Of a stretch of DNA of 64,000 bases, positions 47,901 to 55,414 are shown piece after piece. The stretch covers positions 21,161,732 through 21,225,731 of the forward strand of contig CM064666.1 in the NCBI GenBank assembly GCA_032717465.1, in the 5' to 3' direction. The position numbers were made by a program, and so were the translations under genes. The notes under the pieces were generated by a model. It ran no database searches. It was not told the origin of the DNA and saw nothing but the letters and a program-made list of their open reading frames with translations. Origin of the DNA: Coenobita brevimanus. Taxonomy: Eukaryota > Arthropoda > Malacostraca > Decapoda > Coenobitidae. The first letter of the stretch is position 1. Each line of letters opens with the position of its first letter.

Positions 47901-50900
47901 CTAGTGGTGGGATACCAACTTCATTTACAGAGACATCACGATAAGCATTTTCCAGACACTTGGACTGGTAAACACGTAAGTTGTACCATTTCTGCTGCTT
48001 CTGAACTTGCCAGTAAAATAGGCTCTTTGCATGCAGATACTTGCAGCCTTTCTTTTCATTTAAGCACCTATTGTTAACACCATAGACACATACTTCAGGA
48101 ACTTCAACATCACCATTAATATCAGTTGACCTAATGGTGCGTGATCTGGTCTCACATACTTGTGGAACCTTAACATGATCATAAGCATCGGCTGACCTAA
48201 TGGGGCCTGATCTGGTATCATTTTTACGTTTTGATTTGGTAGATCCTTTACTTTCTTTGCCTTCTTCACCTGATGAACTCTGTTTCAATCTACCTGATGG
48301 TTGGCTTCCAAGATCTGACATTACTGATTTCAGACTGTGTAAAATGTCTCGTTGACTTTCATTAACAGATATGCCATGCTGAATCAGCACGGTCTGACAC
48401 TGCTTGCTGTTGAAGTGGTGAGCATATGGACACTTTGTATTGGGACACTTTCCTCCACTTATCAAGAAGTCTCTGCAAATATGAAGATGATTACATTTCT
48501 CCTTCTTACATCCACTTGCTGTGTTGTAGCTGCTGCATACTTGAGGATGAGTGCTGCCTTCGCAAACTTTCTTGATGATGTCCAACAGCACGCTGCTCTC
48601 AATGAAGTCCAAATGAAATTTTGAAAGAACAACTGTGTTGTGATCTGTGTTGAACTTGTGTCCAAACTGACAGTGGTCTGCACTGCAGCAATCCAGGATA
48701 AAACTCTTGCAGATATGCAGGGCAGTACAGGATGCCTTTGATGAGCATCCATTCGCTGACAGATACCCGGAGCACATGCGTATGTTTGGCTCCAAGTCCA
48801 CTATCACACCCCTTCCAACACGCAAGCAGGAGAAAATATCCTTGCGTGACTCTGCAATAGCCACCACCTCGTTCTCACTTCTTTGAATCTGTCTGCTAAG
48901 CTTTTCGAGAAAGGCCCACTGTCCATGAAAACGAGCAAGAGCCTTAACCATATCCTGCACTTTCTGTGATGTAACCATCCCTAAGTGGGAGAAGAGAGAG
49001 ATAGAGAGACAGTTTTTGGTCATGGCATTTAAAGGAGTTAGAAGACTGGAAAAAGTTGATAAAGGAGATAGTTTTGTGAAACATGATGAAAGGACAAGAG
49101 GATATGAATAAATGCTGAGGAAAACTAGATATCTATTAAAAACTCACTTTCCCAAAGAGAAGAACAGGGACCCCTCCGAAGTGTGTGGATAAAGTGTTAA
49201 ACTGATGTTCTGTGCATGTGGTTCCCTCGTGCTTGGATACCTTTAATCTGATTTTAAAAATTCTACTTTAACCAACTCTCCAAACTGACCCCAACCTGCC
49301 TCCTAAAGACCCTCTATGGCCTCAGGTAGATGACAGACGTGCTACCTGAGGGCACAACCTGCCGTACTATTGTAAAGCAGACATAAGGCAGTGACATTTA
49401 AAGGAATAAAAAATAAATACATAAAAAACTCACCATGATAGATCCCAGCTTAACTAAAAACCTTGTATGACCCCTACTATACTACAGATGTACTTCCTCT
49501 TGGAAAAACAATACTGTAGAGAGGAAACTTATTTAAAGAGGTTTTATGAACAAAATCTTTAGGAAAAAAACAACCACAAGGTAGGTTTCAACTGTCAGTG
49601 ACAAAGTATGAAAAGCATGTCGTGACTTGGCATGCTTTTTCTGTGCATATGATGTTTCTGAATGTTTTTATCCCCCCACCCCACATACTGAGAATCCACA
49701 TGCTGGGAGCCCACACACACAGAGGGGTCCCTGTACAGACAATAGCAGCAGTTTGGAAAGGGAGGTGATACAAGCAAAACATATTAGTATGTAAACAAAA
49801 ATGCAATATATATTACATAGAGACAGGACAAATCAGTGTATACGTCCCCCATTTTTCATGATTTTGACTTTTTTGGTTTCAGCAACTGGCAATTTAGTAC
49901 ATTATCGCAACGTATACCATCATTAGGCACTTTAAAACATTTGTATCAAAATTTTGCTAAATAACCTAAAAACACAGTATTAATAAGCAGATTCTAATAT
50001 ATGGTGATTTGGGGGCACTACAAAGGGCCTTTTTAATGGTTTCCATTACTAACTGATTTTTGCTGTTCGCAGCTGTGTCTGTTCCCTAACACCCACAAAA
50101 AGCAAGGGATGTGTATACAGGTATACCCCCCTATAAAATCGGGCTTTACTAATCTACCAGAAGATCTGCCGACATGTCGTAAAAATACCCCCGCTGATAC
50201 CAATACACCAGTTCTGTATGAGACAACCCTAGCACATATTCAATATGGACGGACGGTGTTAGCGCCAAAGTGGTGACAAGTAAAGGTGTATGGTATGAAG
50301 GACTACTGGGCCCTAAGAGCACGCTGTGAAGCCTATGCCCAGAGTCGGACACACACACACACACACACAAAAATACTATCTATTGCCAGACACCTCAATC
50401 CCGCAAGGGGTGGCCACAAACAAATGGCCTCCATGTCGCTCTGTCCAATGCCACTTCACTGCCTTGCTCCCAGCTCACACACACCCCTCTCATATACTTC
50501 TCCACTTCATCCTTCCATCTAATCCTCGGCCTCCCCCCCCCTCCCCCTCACTCCCATACTCTCCTCGTTAGTCTCTCGCTCTCATCCTCTCCACATGGCC
50601 ACACCCCACTATACAATCCCCCGTCTTAGCGATATAAAAATATTAACATCCTTCCCCGCCTAAGGATGGCCAGTTCCCAGTAGTGATGGGTTTTGTTTTT
50701 CTGAACCAATTTTGACGATATTTAAGACTTAAATTTTGTGTTCAGATTGATTTAAAAAACTGTTTTTAGACTCAGATTAATGTTAAAGTTTTAGTCAGTC
50801 ATTTTTGGATAGTTTACCAAGTTTGATTTTATTTCAGCCTTACGGTATTTTTATTTCAGATGTTACTTTGGGCGAGTTTAGCTTTGTTAAAAGCTATTTG

Positions 50901-51506
50901 GGGGTATAGGTGAGCTAAAAACTTGTTCTTGGTCTTATTTCGGTGGGTTCTGGACTTGGTTGGGGGGTGGATCCCAAGGCGCCTAAAAGCATCCCTATAC
51001 TTTGTGTTATAACGTCCCCGTTTACCGATAACCTGGCTCAGCGATGGGTTTTCCCAAATGCATCTCATCATTATATCGGGGAAGACCTGTACTGAAAATA
51101 GGTAAACTAAGTAAATAAAACTAGCCCTGGAGTGGTCGTGTTTCTTGCCAGGGTGAGGTTTTGATGTACATTTTTGCAACAGCTGAGTTTGGAAGTATAG
51201 GGGCTAATGGAGCATATGCATTACAACCGCCACCCAAGCACTCATCATATGACGGCAAACGAGTTCTGTTGCGTTGACTTTGATAACATAGTTGCCGATT
51301 CTGTCCTAGAAAATGTGGCAGCTGTTACCTTGATCATGCACTGGTGTGCTGGGCGATGAGGTTGTACTGTGATAGTAGCAGGGGGGAGACTCACTGCACT
51401 GTTGCTGTTGCCCTCCGCTTCCCCCTCCTCCTTTTCGTCCTGCCTTAGAGAATCCGCTGCCTTGTCCCTTACCAAGGTCCATCAGAGACTTACTGCCTCG
51501 GACGTT
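29726..51506 (-). CDS. PARP12: PARP12/ZC3HAV1-like mono-ADP-ribosyltransferase gene (3' exons missing)
   Basis: Minus-strand host gene. Exons join(51329-51506 tentative, 47533-48980, 47175-47319, 43789-43984, 29726-29872). Intron phases agree at every junction (1, 0, 1, 2) and almost all ends have GT/AG. The protein order is winged-helix-like start, four clustered CCCH fingers, a fifth CCCH, WWE domains, then the PARP fold with LFHGT (triad His) and YGKGTYF (triad Tyr). Known relatives bind RNA and ADP-ribose, attach single ADP-ribose units and act in stress-granule and antiviral responses. His and Tyr are kept, unlike ZC3HAV1, so an active PARP12-type enzyme is more likely. The last 90 or so residues (third triad position) were not found here. 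Confidence 0.85.
29998..30256 (-). other. exon-like block, function unknown
   Basis: A long pyrimidine tract and CTTCAAG acceptor at about 30257 precede an open frame (30252 to stop at 29998) rich in balanced codons: LPVSWTRAHLEADAVNWRL and HLYNTPVKPSSYVGTTMEK. It does not match a PARP segment and its phase does not fit exon 43789-43984 without an early stop. It may be an exon of another gene, an alternative terminal exon, or chance. Confidence 0.3.
30605..30755 (+). repeat. dispersed repeat (CCAAATTCAATCATTCTTTC type)
   Basis: The block ggatccagatccgcccccaa ... cttggtccatagcccatctt ... caaaatttcatcaaaatccg ... ataacttcttgagga is repeated, more diverged, at 41130-41370 (twice in tandem there). 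It probably is a terminal segment of a widespread TE; identity unknown. Confidence 0.6.
30757..33320 (+). pseudogene. LINE C, 5' portion up to the TTAA insertion
   Basis: Non-LTR retrotransposon (Jockey/CR1-like). 5' UTR shared with 19014-19665. Endonuclease: TQLSEATDSKPLS, GGCCAYVRNDLS, CAVYLSPNS, then GSSDHNLTTLTCPIT. RT: TGLNTNKGYGPDGVSS, a decayed PxxK block (PKKG lost near 32595), ALDISKAFDRVWH, GVPKGSVLSPSLFLLFINDLL, YGDDSTLHLS (Ala of YADD replaced by Gly), WGKNN, NASKTRFLHL. Many frame breaks. Interrupted at 33321 in mid thumb domain; it resumes at 40419. Confidence 0.88.
33535..35384 (+). repeat. left inverted arm, 1.85 kb
   Basis: Inverted copy of 37446-39090. Inner part holds about four diverged copies of a 125-130 base unit and ends in (AT)n (35298-35330) then (AG)n (35331-35384). 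Confidence 0.88.
34616..35270 (+). repeat. about 125-130 bp tandem unit in left arm
   Basis: The unit aaaggcaaggtgagaaggcg ... accaagtatataaatga ... tatttgtccgtagtaatagt ... atattactgtatacagttt repeats about four times (starts near 34600, 34727, 34856, 35110) with rising divergence inward. Confidence 0.8.
35843..37263 (-). pseudogene. Tc1-like transposase, broken
   Basis: DDE transposase of the IS630-Tc1-mariner superfamily. Met at 37263 (MDPPQDKLAKRGQIIGMKEA), then KPTVRRWIQRWEESA and SAETVRRRLHETGHHH: the two helix-turn-helix DNA-binding motifs, with a few residues apparently lost before KPTVRRW. First catalytic Asp in FSDEKSF at about 36845, in another frame. Then ARSGHVTANVWGW and PYPEQIIYMQ to 36572. 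About 315 bases of unrelated sequence follow before NSPIHTARIV (36241). The residue at the second catalytic Asp is Gly. Glu in NPIENVW lies 35 residues further. Inactive. Confidence 0.85.
37446..39090 (-). repeat. right inverted arm, 1.65 kb
   Basis: Reverse complement of the left arm. Begins with (CT)n (about 37460-37494), (AT)n to 37540, then three copies of the 125-130 base unit (37720-38040). Ends CCAATAGTAC at 39090. Slightly shorter than the left arm through fewer unit copies and indels. Confidence 0.88.
39091..39799. other. interior of the TTAA insertion, no gene
   Basis: No coding frame supported. Includes a T run at 39289-39302. Confidence 0.45.
39800..40176. mobile_element. TTAA-flanked MITE (piggyBac-type), 369 bp
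   Basis: TTAA at 39800-39803 and 40173-40176. Inner termini are inverted: CCTGTTAACTGC on the left and, in reverse complement, CCCGTTAACTGC on the right. No coding capacity. Nested in the right flank of the larger TTAA insertion. Confidence 0.8.
40419..41127 (+). pseudogene. LINE C, 3' portion after the insertion
   Basis: Continues the LINE C frame: FNNIQLNPVSSLNM, VLFTRDLA then a stop, KDRIASLVKSASKRLSVLSQ, LEYNFHVWGGSPHTALL, SSELSACIPPPLR, ARVNCYSQSF, TGQLWNCLPLYVFP and RHLEMN before the TGA near 41026. 3' UTR ends in an A-rich tail at 41117-41133. Confidence 0.88.
41128..41400 (+). repeat. dispersed repeat, two tandem blocks
   Basis: Block 1 (cggatctggatccacccccaa ... cttggttcatgacccacact) and block 2 (ggatctgccccaaacataaa ... 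cttggtccatggtccaccct ... ccattcataactttttt) are relatives of 30605-30755. Ends with aatcctgctaacacacatac. Confidence 0.6.
41552..41845 (-). pseudogene. LINE C 3' fragment, interrupted by GA and A tracts
   Basis: Minus-strand end of LINE C ORF (MYATGQLWYCFPMFVLLPG), upstream in order from about 41845. A (GA)n run at 41622-41670 and a poly-A run at 41676-41693 interrupt the 3' UTR. Confidence 0.7.
41919..41960. repeat. (TA)n microsatellite
   Basis: About 21 TA units. Confidence 0.95.
41965..42130 (-). repeat. dispersed repeat S, copy 1
   Basis: The reverse complement matches 50195-50350: ctgtatgagac, attcagtatggatgg, ggactactgggac and gcccagggtcagacac are shared. It ends beside a microsatellite in both places, as a short retroposon tail would. 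No pol III boxes seen. Confidence 0.55.
42186..42680 (-). pseudogene. second LINE C 3' fragment
   Basis: Frame 42293-42670 reads FPELSACIPRPLRRSHSTC, SVQLTNARVNRCSQPLMYATG, SLCVFPTAYDL and RHLEMNGS, matching 40600-41030. 5' truncated near 42680 with the 3' UTR running to about 42186. Confidence 0.8.
42690..43685. other. no gene recognised
   Basis: Intron of the PARP-like gene. No motif-bearing frame and no copy elsewhere in the window. Confidence 0.4.
43789..43984 (-). CDS. PARP12: PARP-like gene, first catalytic-domain exon
   Basis: 196-base exon. Encodes QILPVVMLDSRTQEYQDVV, then ILSVHRLQNQYLWRLMQYKK and ADFAR. RLQN-LW is the conserved helix just before the NAD-binding LFHGT motif in PARP12/13-type proteins. 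The donor CACGCAG|GTATCA is good and phase 2 fits exon 29726-29872. The acceptor (GAAG|AGCGTGCC at 43985) is weak; it was chosen because it is the AG that gives phase 1 before an upstream in-frame stop. An additional small exon could exist between this and 47175. Confidence 0.8.
44030..44735 (+). pseudogene. LINE B 3' fragment
   Basis: Plus-strand end of LINE B: VTFKFESLNVMEKRCLRIVC-type start after frame shifts, LRWFGHMERMDNNRLVKKIT, RMRGRTRIGWIDSPKRALHA, then the shared 3' UTR (gatcagttgatcaggtcagg, ggggaagcagcctaggtata) and a GATA tail at 44708. 5' truncated just outside PARP exon 43789-43984. Confidence 0.85.
44985..47040 (-). pseudogene. LINE H reverse transcriptase remnant
   Basis: Minus strand. 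FDRVPCEVVKWAMRKLG (about 46680-46740), then HQGSVLSPILFFMVHDALS (about 46525-46583) and KGLLYADGLVLITEN (about 46450-46500), where the second Asp of YADD is Gly. Further 3' sequence to about 44985 is non-homologous to the other LINEs here. A pogo-type MITE (45670-46340) is inserted in it. Lies in the intron between 47175 and 43984. Confidence 0.7.
45670..46340. mobile_element. pogo/Tigger-type MITE, 671 bp, TA duplication
   Basis: TA at 45668-45669 and 46341-46342. Inverted ends CAGTGATCTCTTGGTTATCA versus, in reverse complement, CAGTGGTTTCTTGGTTATTG. Internal ggttatcac repeats just inside the left end, typical of pogo-type termini. No transposase. Confidence 0.8.
47175..47319 (-). CDS. PARP12: PARP-like gene, WWE C-terminal exon
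   Basis: 145-base exon with acceptor AACCCTTAG and donor CTACTAG|GTTCGT. Encodes TNMTTGKIREVRRRPTG, the closing strand of a WWE domain (Q-N-T-R-VRR pattern), joining in phase 0 to SVQYNYQLDFKRMSQ of the previous exon across a 213-base intron. The rest is a linker to the catalytic domain (HWLPMKRDQTHLL). Confidence 0.85.
47533..48980 (-). CDS. PARP12: PARP-like gene, CCCH zinc-finger and WWE exon
   Basis: Strong acceptor (ctctcttctcccacttag) and donor GCCAG|GTCTGT. Counting from Met at 48978: residues 1-65 resemble the winged-helix start of ZC3HAV1 (VQDMVKALARFHGQW). CCCH fingers at 69-88 (C-x8-C-x5-C-x3-H), 90-107, 148-166, 168-187 and 297-316. WWE regions at about 318-405 (weak, first Trp positions irregular) and 415 onward (VYGWFFKDEQGKWIQYG, YNYQLDFKRM). 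The linker 225-296 is Ser/Lys-rich and holds a 22-residue tandem repeat. The four clustered fingers form the CpG-RNA-binding module in ZC3HAV1; the WWE binds ADP-ribose. Met 48978 may be internal if exon 51329-51506 is used. Confidence 0.92.
48085..48216 (-). repeat. 66-bp in-frame tandem duplication in the PARP-like exon
   Basis: Two 22-residue units, TRSGPIRSADAYDHVKVPQV... and TRSRTIRSTDINGDVEVPEV..., each ending with the Cys that in the second unit starts the fifth CCCH finger. Confidence 0.85.
48981..49835. other. intron, no further feature
   Basis: Upstream of the zinc-finger exon. Apart from the pyrimidine tract and acceptor at 48981-49015 nothing specific is seen. Confidence 0.45.
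49836..50117. mobile_element. short MITE, pogo-like ends
   Basis: Left GTGTATACGTCCCCCATTTT; right in reverse complement GTATACACATCCCTTGCTTT. Imperfect inverted ends about 280 bases apart, directly abutting the next MITE. TA duplication not resolvable because the ends are TA-rich. Confidence 0.5.
50195..50369 (+). repeat. dispersed repeat S, copy 2, with (CA)n end
   Basis: Matches the reverse complement of 41965-42130 (attcaatatggacgg, ggactactgggcc, gcccagagtcggacac). Followed by (AC)n at 50350-50368. Confidence 0.55.
50370..50625 (-). pseudogene. LINE A 3' fragment
   Basis: Minus strand, tail ctatctattgccagacacct, then ggtggccacaaacaaatggc and C-terminal coding sequence (GRPRIR-type) as in 53411-53640. 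Strongly 5' truncated near 50625. Confidence 0.75.
51329..51506 (-). CDS. PARP12: possible upstream exon of the PARP-like gene
   Basis: Acceptor-like ttcttcattgaag before 51506 and donor GATCAAG|GTAACA. Open throughout: SLMDLGKGQGSGFSKAGRK, a Gly run, QQQQ, and SSPSTPVHDQ. It ends in phase 1, which fits the GG before ATG of exon 47533-48980 (HDQG then MVTSQK). The content is low-complexity linker, so coding status rests on splice signals and phase only. The ATG inside (SLMD) could be the start. Confidence 0.45.
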
Positions 51507-51539
51507 CTTCAATGAAGAATAGTGGAAATTGTGAGCGAA

Positions 51540-52090
51540 AATGATAACCAGATGGCAGTGGTGATATTGGTGGTGGCAGTAATGGTGGGAGTGGTGATGG
51601 TGGTGGTAACAGATAGTGGCAGTGGTGGTGTTAATGTTGATGATAGTGGCGGTGTTAATGGTGGCGATAGTGGCGGTGTTAGCGGTGACGATAGTGGTGG
51701 TGTTAGTGGTATAAGTGGCGGCAGCAGTGGTGGTGATACTGGAAATGGTGGTGTACCACTCACTTCCACTGCTGGTAGCAATAGTAGTAAAAGTGGCAGT
51801 GTTCACGGTAGACGCGGTGCTGATGATACTGGGAGTGGCGGTTGTGGTGGCAGTGACGATGGTGGTGGAAGTGGCAGTGGTGGTGGAAGTGGCAGTGGTG
51901 GTGGAAGTGGCAGTGGTGGTGGAAGTGGAAGTGGTGGTGGAAGTGGTGGTGGAAATGGAGATACTGGTGGTGGTGGTGGTGGTGAATAGTGATGGTGAGA
52001 GTGACGGTGGTGGAAGAAGTGCCGGTGATGGTGGTAAGAGTGGTGGTTGTAGTGGTGACTGGTGGTGGTGGTAATGGTGACTGGTGGTGG
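51540..52090. repeat. GTG/GGT-rich minisatellite region
   Basis: Trinucleotide-rich DNA (gtggtgg, agtggcagtggtggtgga repeated near 51866-51950). It leaves long open frames on both strands (Gly/Ser one way, Thr/His the other) purely by composition. Not called as a gene. Confidence 0.8.
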
Positions 52091-52468
52091 GAAAGACTAA
52101 TGAAAAATATTACATGCAGGTAAGACGAGTGAAAATAAGTAAAACTCATAGCACGCAGGGTCACACAAAAAAAAAATTACGAGTATATTAAAAACTGTGC
52201 CAACAGAGAAAAACCATGAAAATTATGTGAAAAATTAAACAGGAGGGAAAGAATAGTTGTTGCTTAATCCTGGTCTGTCTGGCTGTGCAAGATCACAGAC
52301 CACAGGCCAACAACTGCTTCTGTAGGGGCCAATTTACAGGTATAACACACTATTCACCATGCACGGAACCACCATCCAATAATGGTAGACAGCACCTCAC
52401 CAGGGTCGGACCAGAGCCCCTCCCCATGGTGAGGTGTACTATATATACTCTATTTCACCAAGTCTGGC
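52091..52468. other. no gene recognised
   Basis: Nothing specific apart from an A run near 52168-52176. Confidence 0.4.
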
Positions 52469-52561
52469 ACCATACCCAGTGGTGGATCAAGGATTTAGGA
52501 AAGGGCGGGGGGGCTGTTTGTCAATGTAAGGGGCGCCGAGCACCGAAGGCGTGTGGCAATA

Positions 52562-52915
52562 AGCTAGAGCAGGGGTTCCCAACCATTATAACACTGCACC
52601 CCCCTTTGGTCAGGACTGCATTCATGATGCCCCCCACCCGGGCCACCCCTCTGACGCCTAAACAACGATGCTTTTATCTGTTCCATATGGATGCTTAAGA
52701 CGCTAGATGGAAACACTACATGTGGTTGCTTGAAATGACGATCATGAAGTTTTCCTATCAAAGTTTCTTAGTCATACATATCTTTGGGAATACCCTGAAT
52801 GCAATGGAATGGCCTTGCGCTATGCTGAACTCTGATTACCCCACGCCCCCCCTAGCAATCTCAAAAGTCCCCCCAGGGGGGCACGCCCCCCCGGTTGGGA
52901 AACGCTGAGCTAGAG
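52562..52915. mobile_element. hAT-type MITE, 338 bp, 8-bp target duplication
   Basis: AGCTAGAG at 52562-52569 and 52908-52915. Ends CAGGGGTTCCCAACC and, in reverse complement, CAGCGTTTCCCAACC. GC-rich subterminal blocks (cacccccc, gcacgcccccc). Inserted in the outer hAT element. Confidence 0.9.
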
Positions 52916-53044
52916 GGTCTGGGGTGAGCGGTAGCCCCCCCCCCTGCGGGATCTGCGGCGGACATTTCACAAGCATTTTGAATACATTTTGGGGCAAGTT
53001 GTGGTACTTTTATGGTGGTTAAAATTTAAAACCTGTAACCAATA

Positions 53045-53240
53045 ATTCGTGTTAGATGGAAACCAGTTACAGATCTCTACTGACTGACTGAAATTGGAAC
53101 GTATTATAGACTGAAACAATTCTCTACCAACTGACCAAATAAAATTGATATAGCTTCAAACCATTCTCTACCCATTGATCAAAACTGAAATATAGATCAT
53201 TAAAACCATTCTTTACCAGCTGATCAAAACTGAAATATGT
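53045..53240. repeat. about 45-bp imperfect tandem repeat
   Basis: The unit aaaccattctctaccaactg-atcaaaactgaaatat recurs three to four times (53060s, 53117, 53157, 53205), inside the outer hAT element. Confidence 0.65.
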
Positions 53241-53404
53241 TATGGAATAGTTAAGATATATACATATTTTACTAGTAAAAACGCATATCTGGCACAGGTA
53301 TTTAGGTTTCACAAACGGTACAGCATTAGCCATACTAGCATACTAGTAAAGATCTATACATAATTTCCTAGTAAAAAGAAAAGACATTTGGCACATTCTG
53401 TTCT

Positions 53405-55245
53405 TTATAATACTAATCTATCTATCTATCTATTGCCAGACGCCTTAATTCCGTACGGGGTGGCCACAAACAAATCGCCTCCACATCGTCCTGTCCCCCG
53501 CCAATTCATTGCCCTGCTCCCAACTCACATCCCCCTCTCCCATATACCCCTCCACTCCATCCCTCCATCTCATCCTTGACCTCCCCCTCCCTCTTCCCCC
53601 CTCCACCTCACTCACATACTCTCTCCTCAGTCTCTCACCCTCCATCCTCTCCACATGGCCAAACCACCACAGTGTGTTCATCCTAACGCTTCCTATCACA
53701 TCCACATCCACACCACAATGCTCCTTCACATCCTCATTTGTCAGCCTGTCTCTCCATGTGACTCCACAGGCTCCTCTTAAATAACTAATTTCCACTGCTC
53801 TCACTCTTGACTTGTGTCCTTCCAACAACGTCCTAGCTTCACTTCCATACATTAGAGTTCGTATCACAATACTGTCATGTAATTTTTTCCATGCTCACTT
53901 CCCTGTTTCTTATCACTGCTTTCAAGGAACCAGGAACCTTTCTTCCTTGTTGTATCCTTTCAAGCACTTCACTCTCCAAACAACCATCCTTACTCATCAC
54001 ACTCCCCAAGTACTTACACGTACTCACATTTTCTATTTCCTCACCATCCAACCTCACTGTACATTCACTGACTTCACCTCTCTCAAAGACCATCACTTTA
54101 CTCTTCCCTACAGTCACCTTTAGATTCCGTTTCTTACACACTCTCCCAAACTCATCCAATAAGCCTTGCAGCTCCCCTTCGTCTTCACTTAACACGCATC
54201 ATCTGCAAACAACAGTACAGGGAGTTTCCAAACGCTACCCTCTCTCACTAAGGCAACTCCAACATCCACTGCCCTACCGTGTATCTCTTTTATTACCCCA
54301 TCCATGTACAGATTGATCAACCATGGAGACATGACACATCCCTGTTTCAACCCAACCTTCAAAGAGAAAAATTCAATCAGTTCACCATCCACACATACTG
54401 CAGCCTTAGCATCATCGTACATACTCTTCACAGCATTCAACAACTTCCCATCTACTTCATATATTCTTAATACTTTCCACAATCCTTGTCTAACCATCCT
54501 GTCATATGCTTTCTCCAAATCCATGAAGGCCACATACAACTTCTTTCCCTTCTCTAGAAACTTTTCCACTAAAGATCTAAGAATGAATATCTGATCTACA
54601 CAACCTCTTCCCTTCCTAAATCCTCCCTGTTCTTCTCCAACTAATTCCTCTGTTGTTTCTCTAACTCCGTCAATAAGTATCCTACCTTACACTTTTCCTA
54701 TTACACTAGAAGACAAATGCCCCTCTGATTACCACACACTTCTTTTCCCCCTTTTCCTTTGTACAAGGGAATAATTATACCTGACTTCCAATCCTCCGGG
54801 ACTCTACCTTCCTCCCAGGCCAATCTGCACATCTTCCACATCCATTCTGCAACTCTCTCCCCCCCATGCTTCAGAATTTCACCACACACTCCAGCAATTC
54901 CAGGGGCTTTCCCCAGTTTGACTTTCTTCACTGCTTCCACAACTTCTATCCTACTGATTTCTTCCTGTCTTCTCACCTCCCTCCCTCCTCCCAGCCATTC
55001 CCCAGCCACTTATACTTGCATTACTTTCATTCTCTATGTTCAACAATTCCTTAAAGTGTTCTCTCCATCTGCTCACTTTTTCTCCCTTCTCCACTAGTAA
55101 TCTATCATTTTTATCTTTCCCCTACTAACTTCACTGCCACCCTGTCTTATTCTCTTCACCTCTTTCCAGAACATTTTCTTACAATCCCTCCACCTTACAC
55201 TCAAATTCCATCCAAATTCCCTTTCCACTCTCTTCTTGCTAATGA
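53405..55245 (-). pseudogene. LINE A copy 2, 5' truncated
   Basis: Minus strand. (ATCT)n tail at 53411-53430, C-terminus 53445-53867 (GSEARTLLEGHKSRVRAVE, WFGHVERM, GRGRGRSRMRWRDG), 53875-54195 (KYLGSVMSKDG), RT 54189-54569 (AFMDLEKAYDRM, GLKQGCVMSPWLINLYMDG, LLFADDA with the next Thr block deleted) and 54701-55009 (KAPGIAGVCGE, PLYKGKGG). Truncated near 55241 in the basic linker. An ATA/AAT tract follows at 55256-55283. Several frame breaks; diverged from the copy at 2-2320. Confidence 0.88.
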
Positions 55246-55414
55246 TAATTAAGAATAATATAATAATAATAATAATAATAATTTTATTAGTTATTATAGC
55301 TTTCTATTTTTACTGACATTGATGTTTGAGAAAAATCAGCTCTTAGGGGCGCCATTCATAGCTGATGGGGGGGCGGCCGCCCCCCACCCCCCTGGATCCG
55401 CCACTGACCATACC

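Larger units (their letters stand above)
50118..51089. mobile_element. pogo/Tigger-type MITE with nested insertions
   Basis: TA at 50116-50117 and 51090-51091. Inverted ends CAGGTATACCCCCCTATA versus, in reverse complement, CAGGTCTTCCCCGATATA. Between them lie repeat S (50195-50350), a (CA)n tract and a LINE A 3' fragment. The right half keeps pogo-like blocks (accgataacctggctcagcg). Confidence 0.65.
52469..55414. mobile_element. hAT-type element with 8-bp target duplication, host to nested TEs
   Basis: ACCATACC at 52469-52476 and 55407-55414. Element 52477-55406 has inverted ends CAGTGGTGGATCAAGG and, in reverse complement, CAGTGGCGGATCCAGG (2 mismatches in 16). No transposase. About 340 bases of a second hAT MITE and about 1.85 kb of LINE A are inserted in it; the remainder is roughly 0.75 kb. 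Confidence 0.9.

Noticed and set aside
49002..49023. Met at 49023 as the start of the zinc-finger protein
   Set aside because: The stretch after it is the pyrimidine tract and AG of a 3' splice site, so it is intronic. Met at 48978 or an upstream exon is preferred.
51522..51989. 155-codon Gly/Ser-rich frame, and the Thr/His-rich frames opposite
   Set aside because: Created by GTG-rich repeat DNA; open on several frames at once, no splice context.
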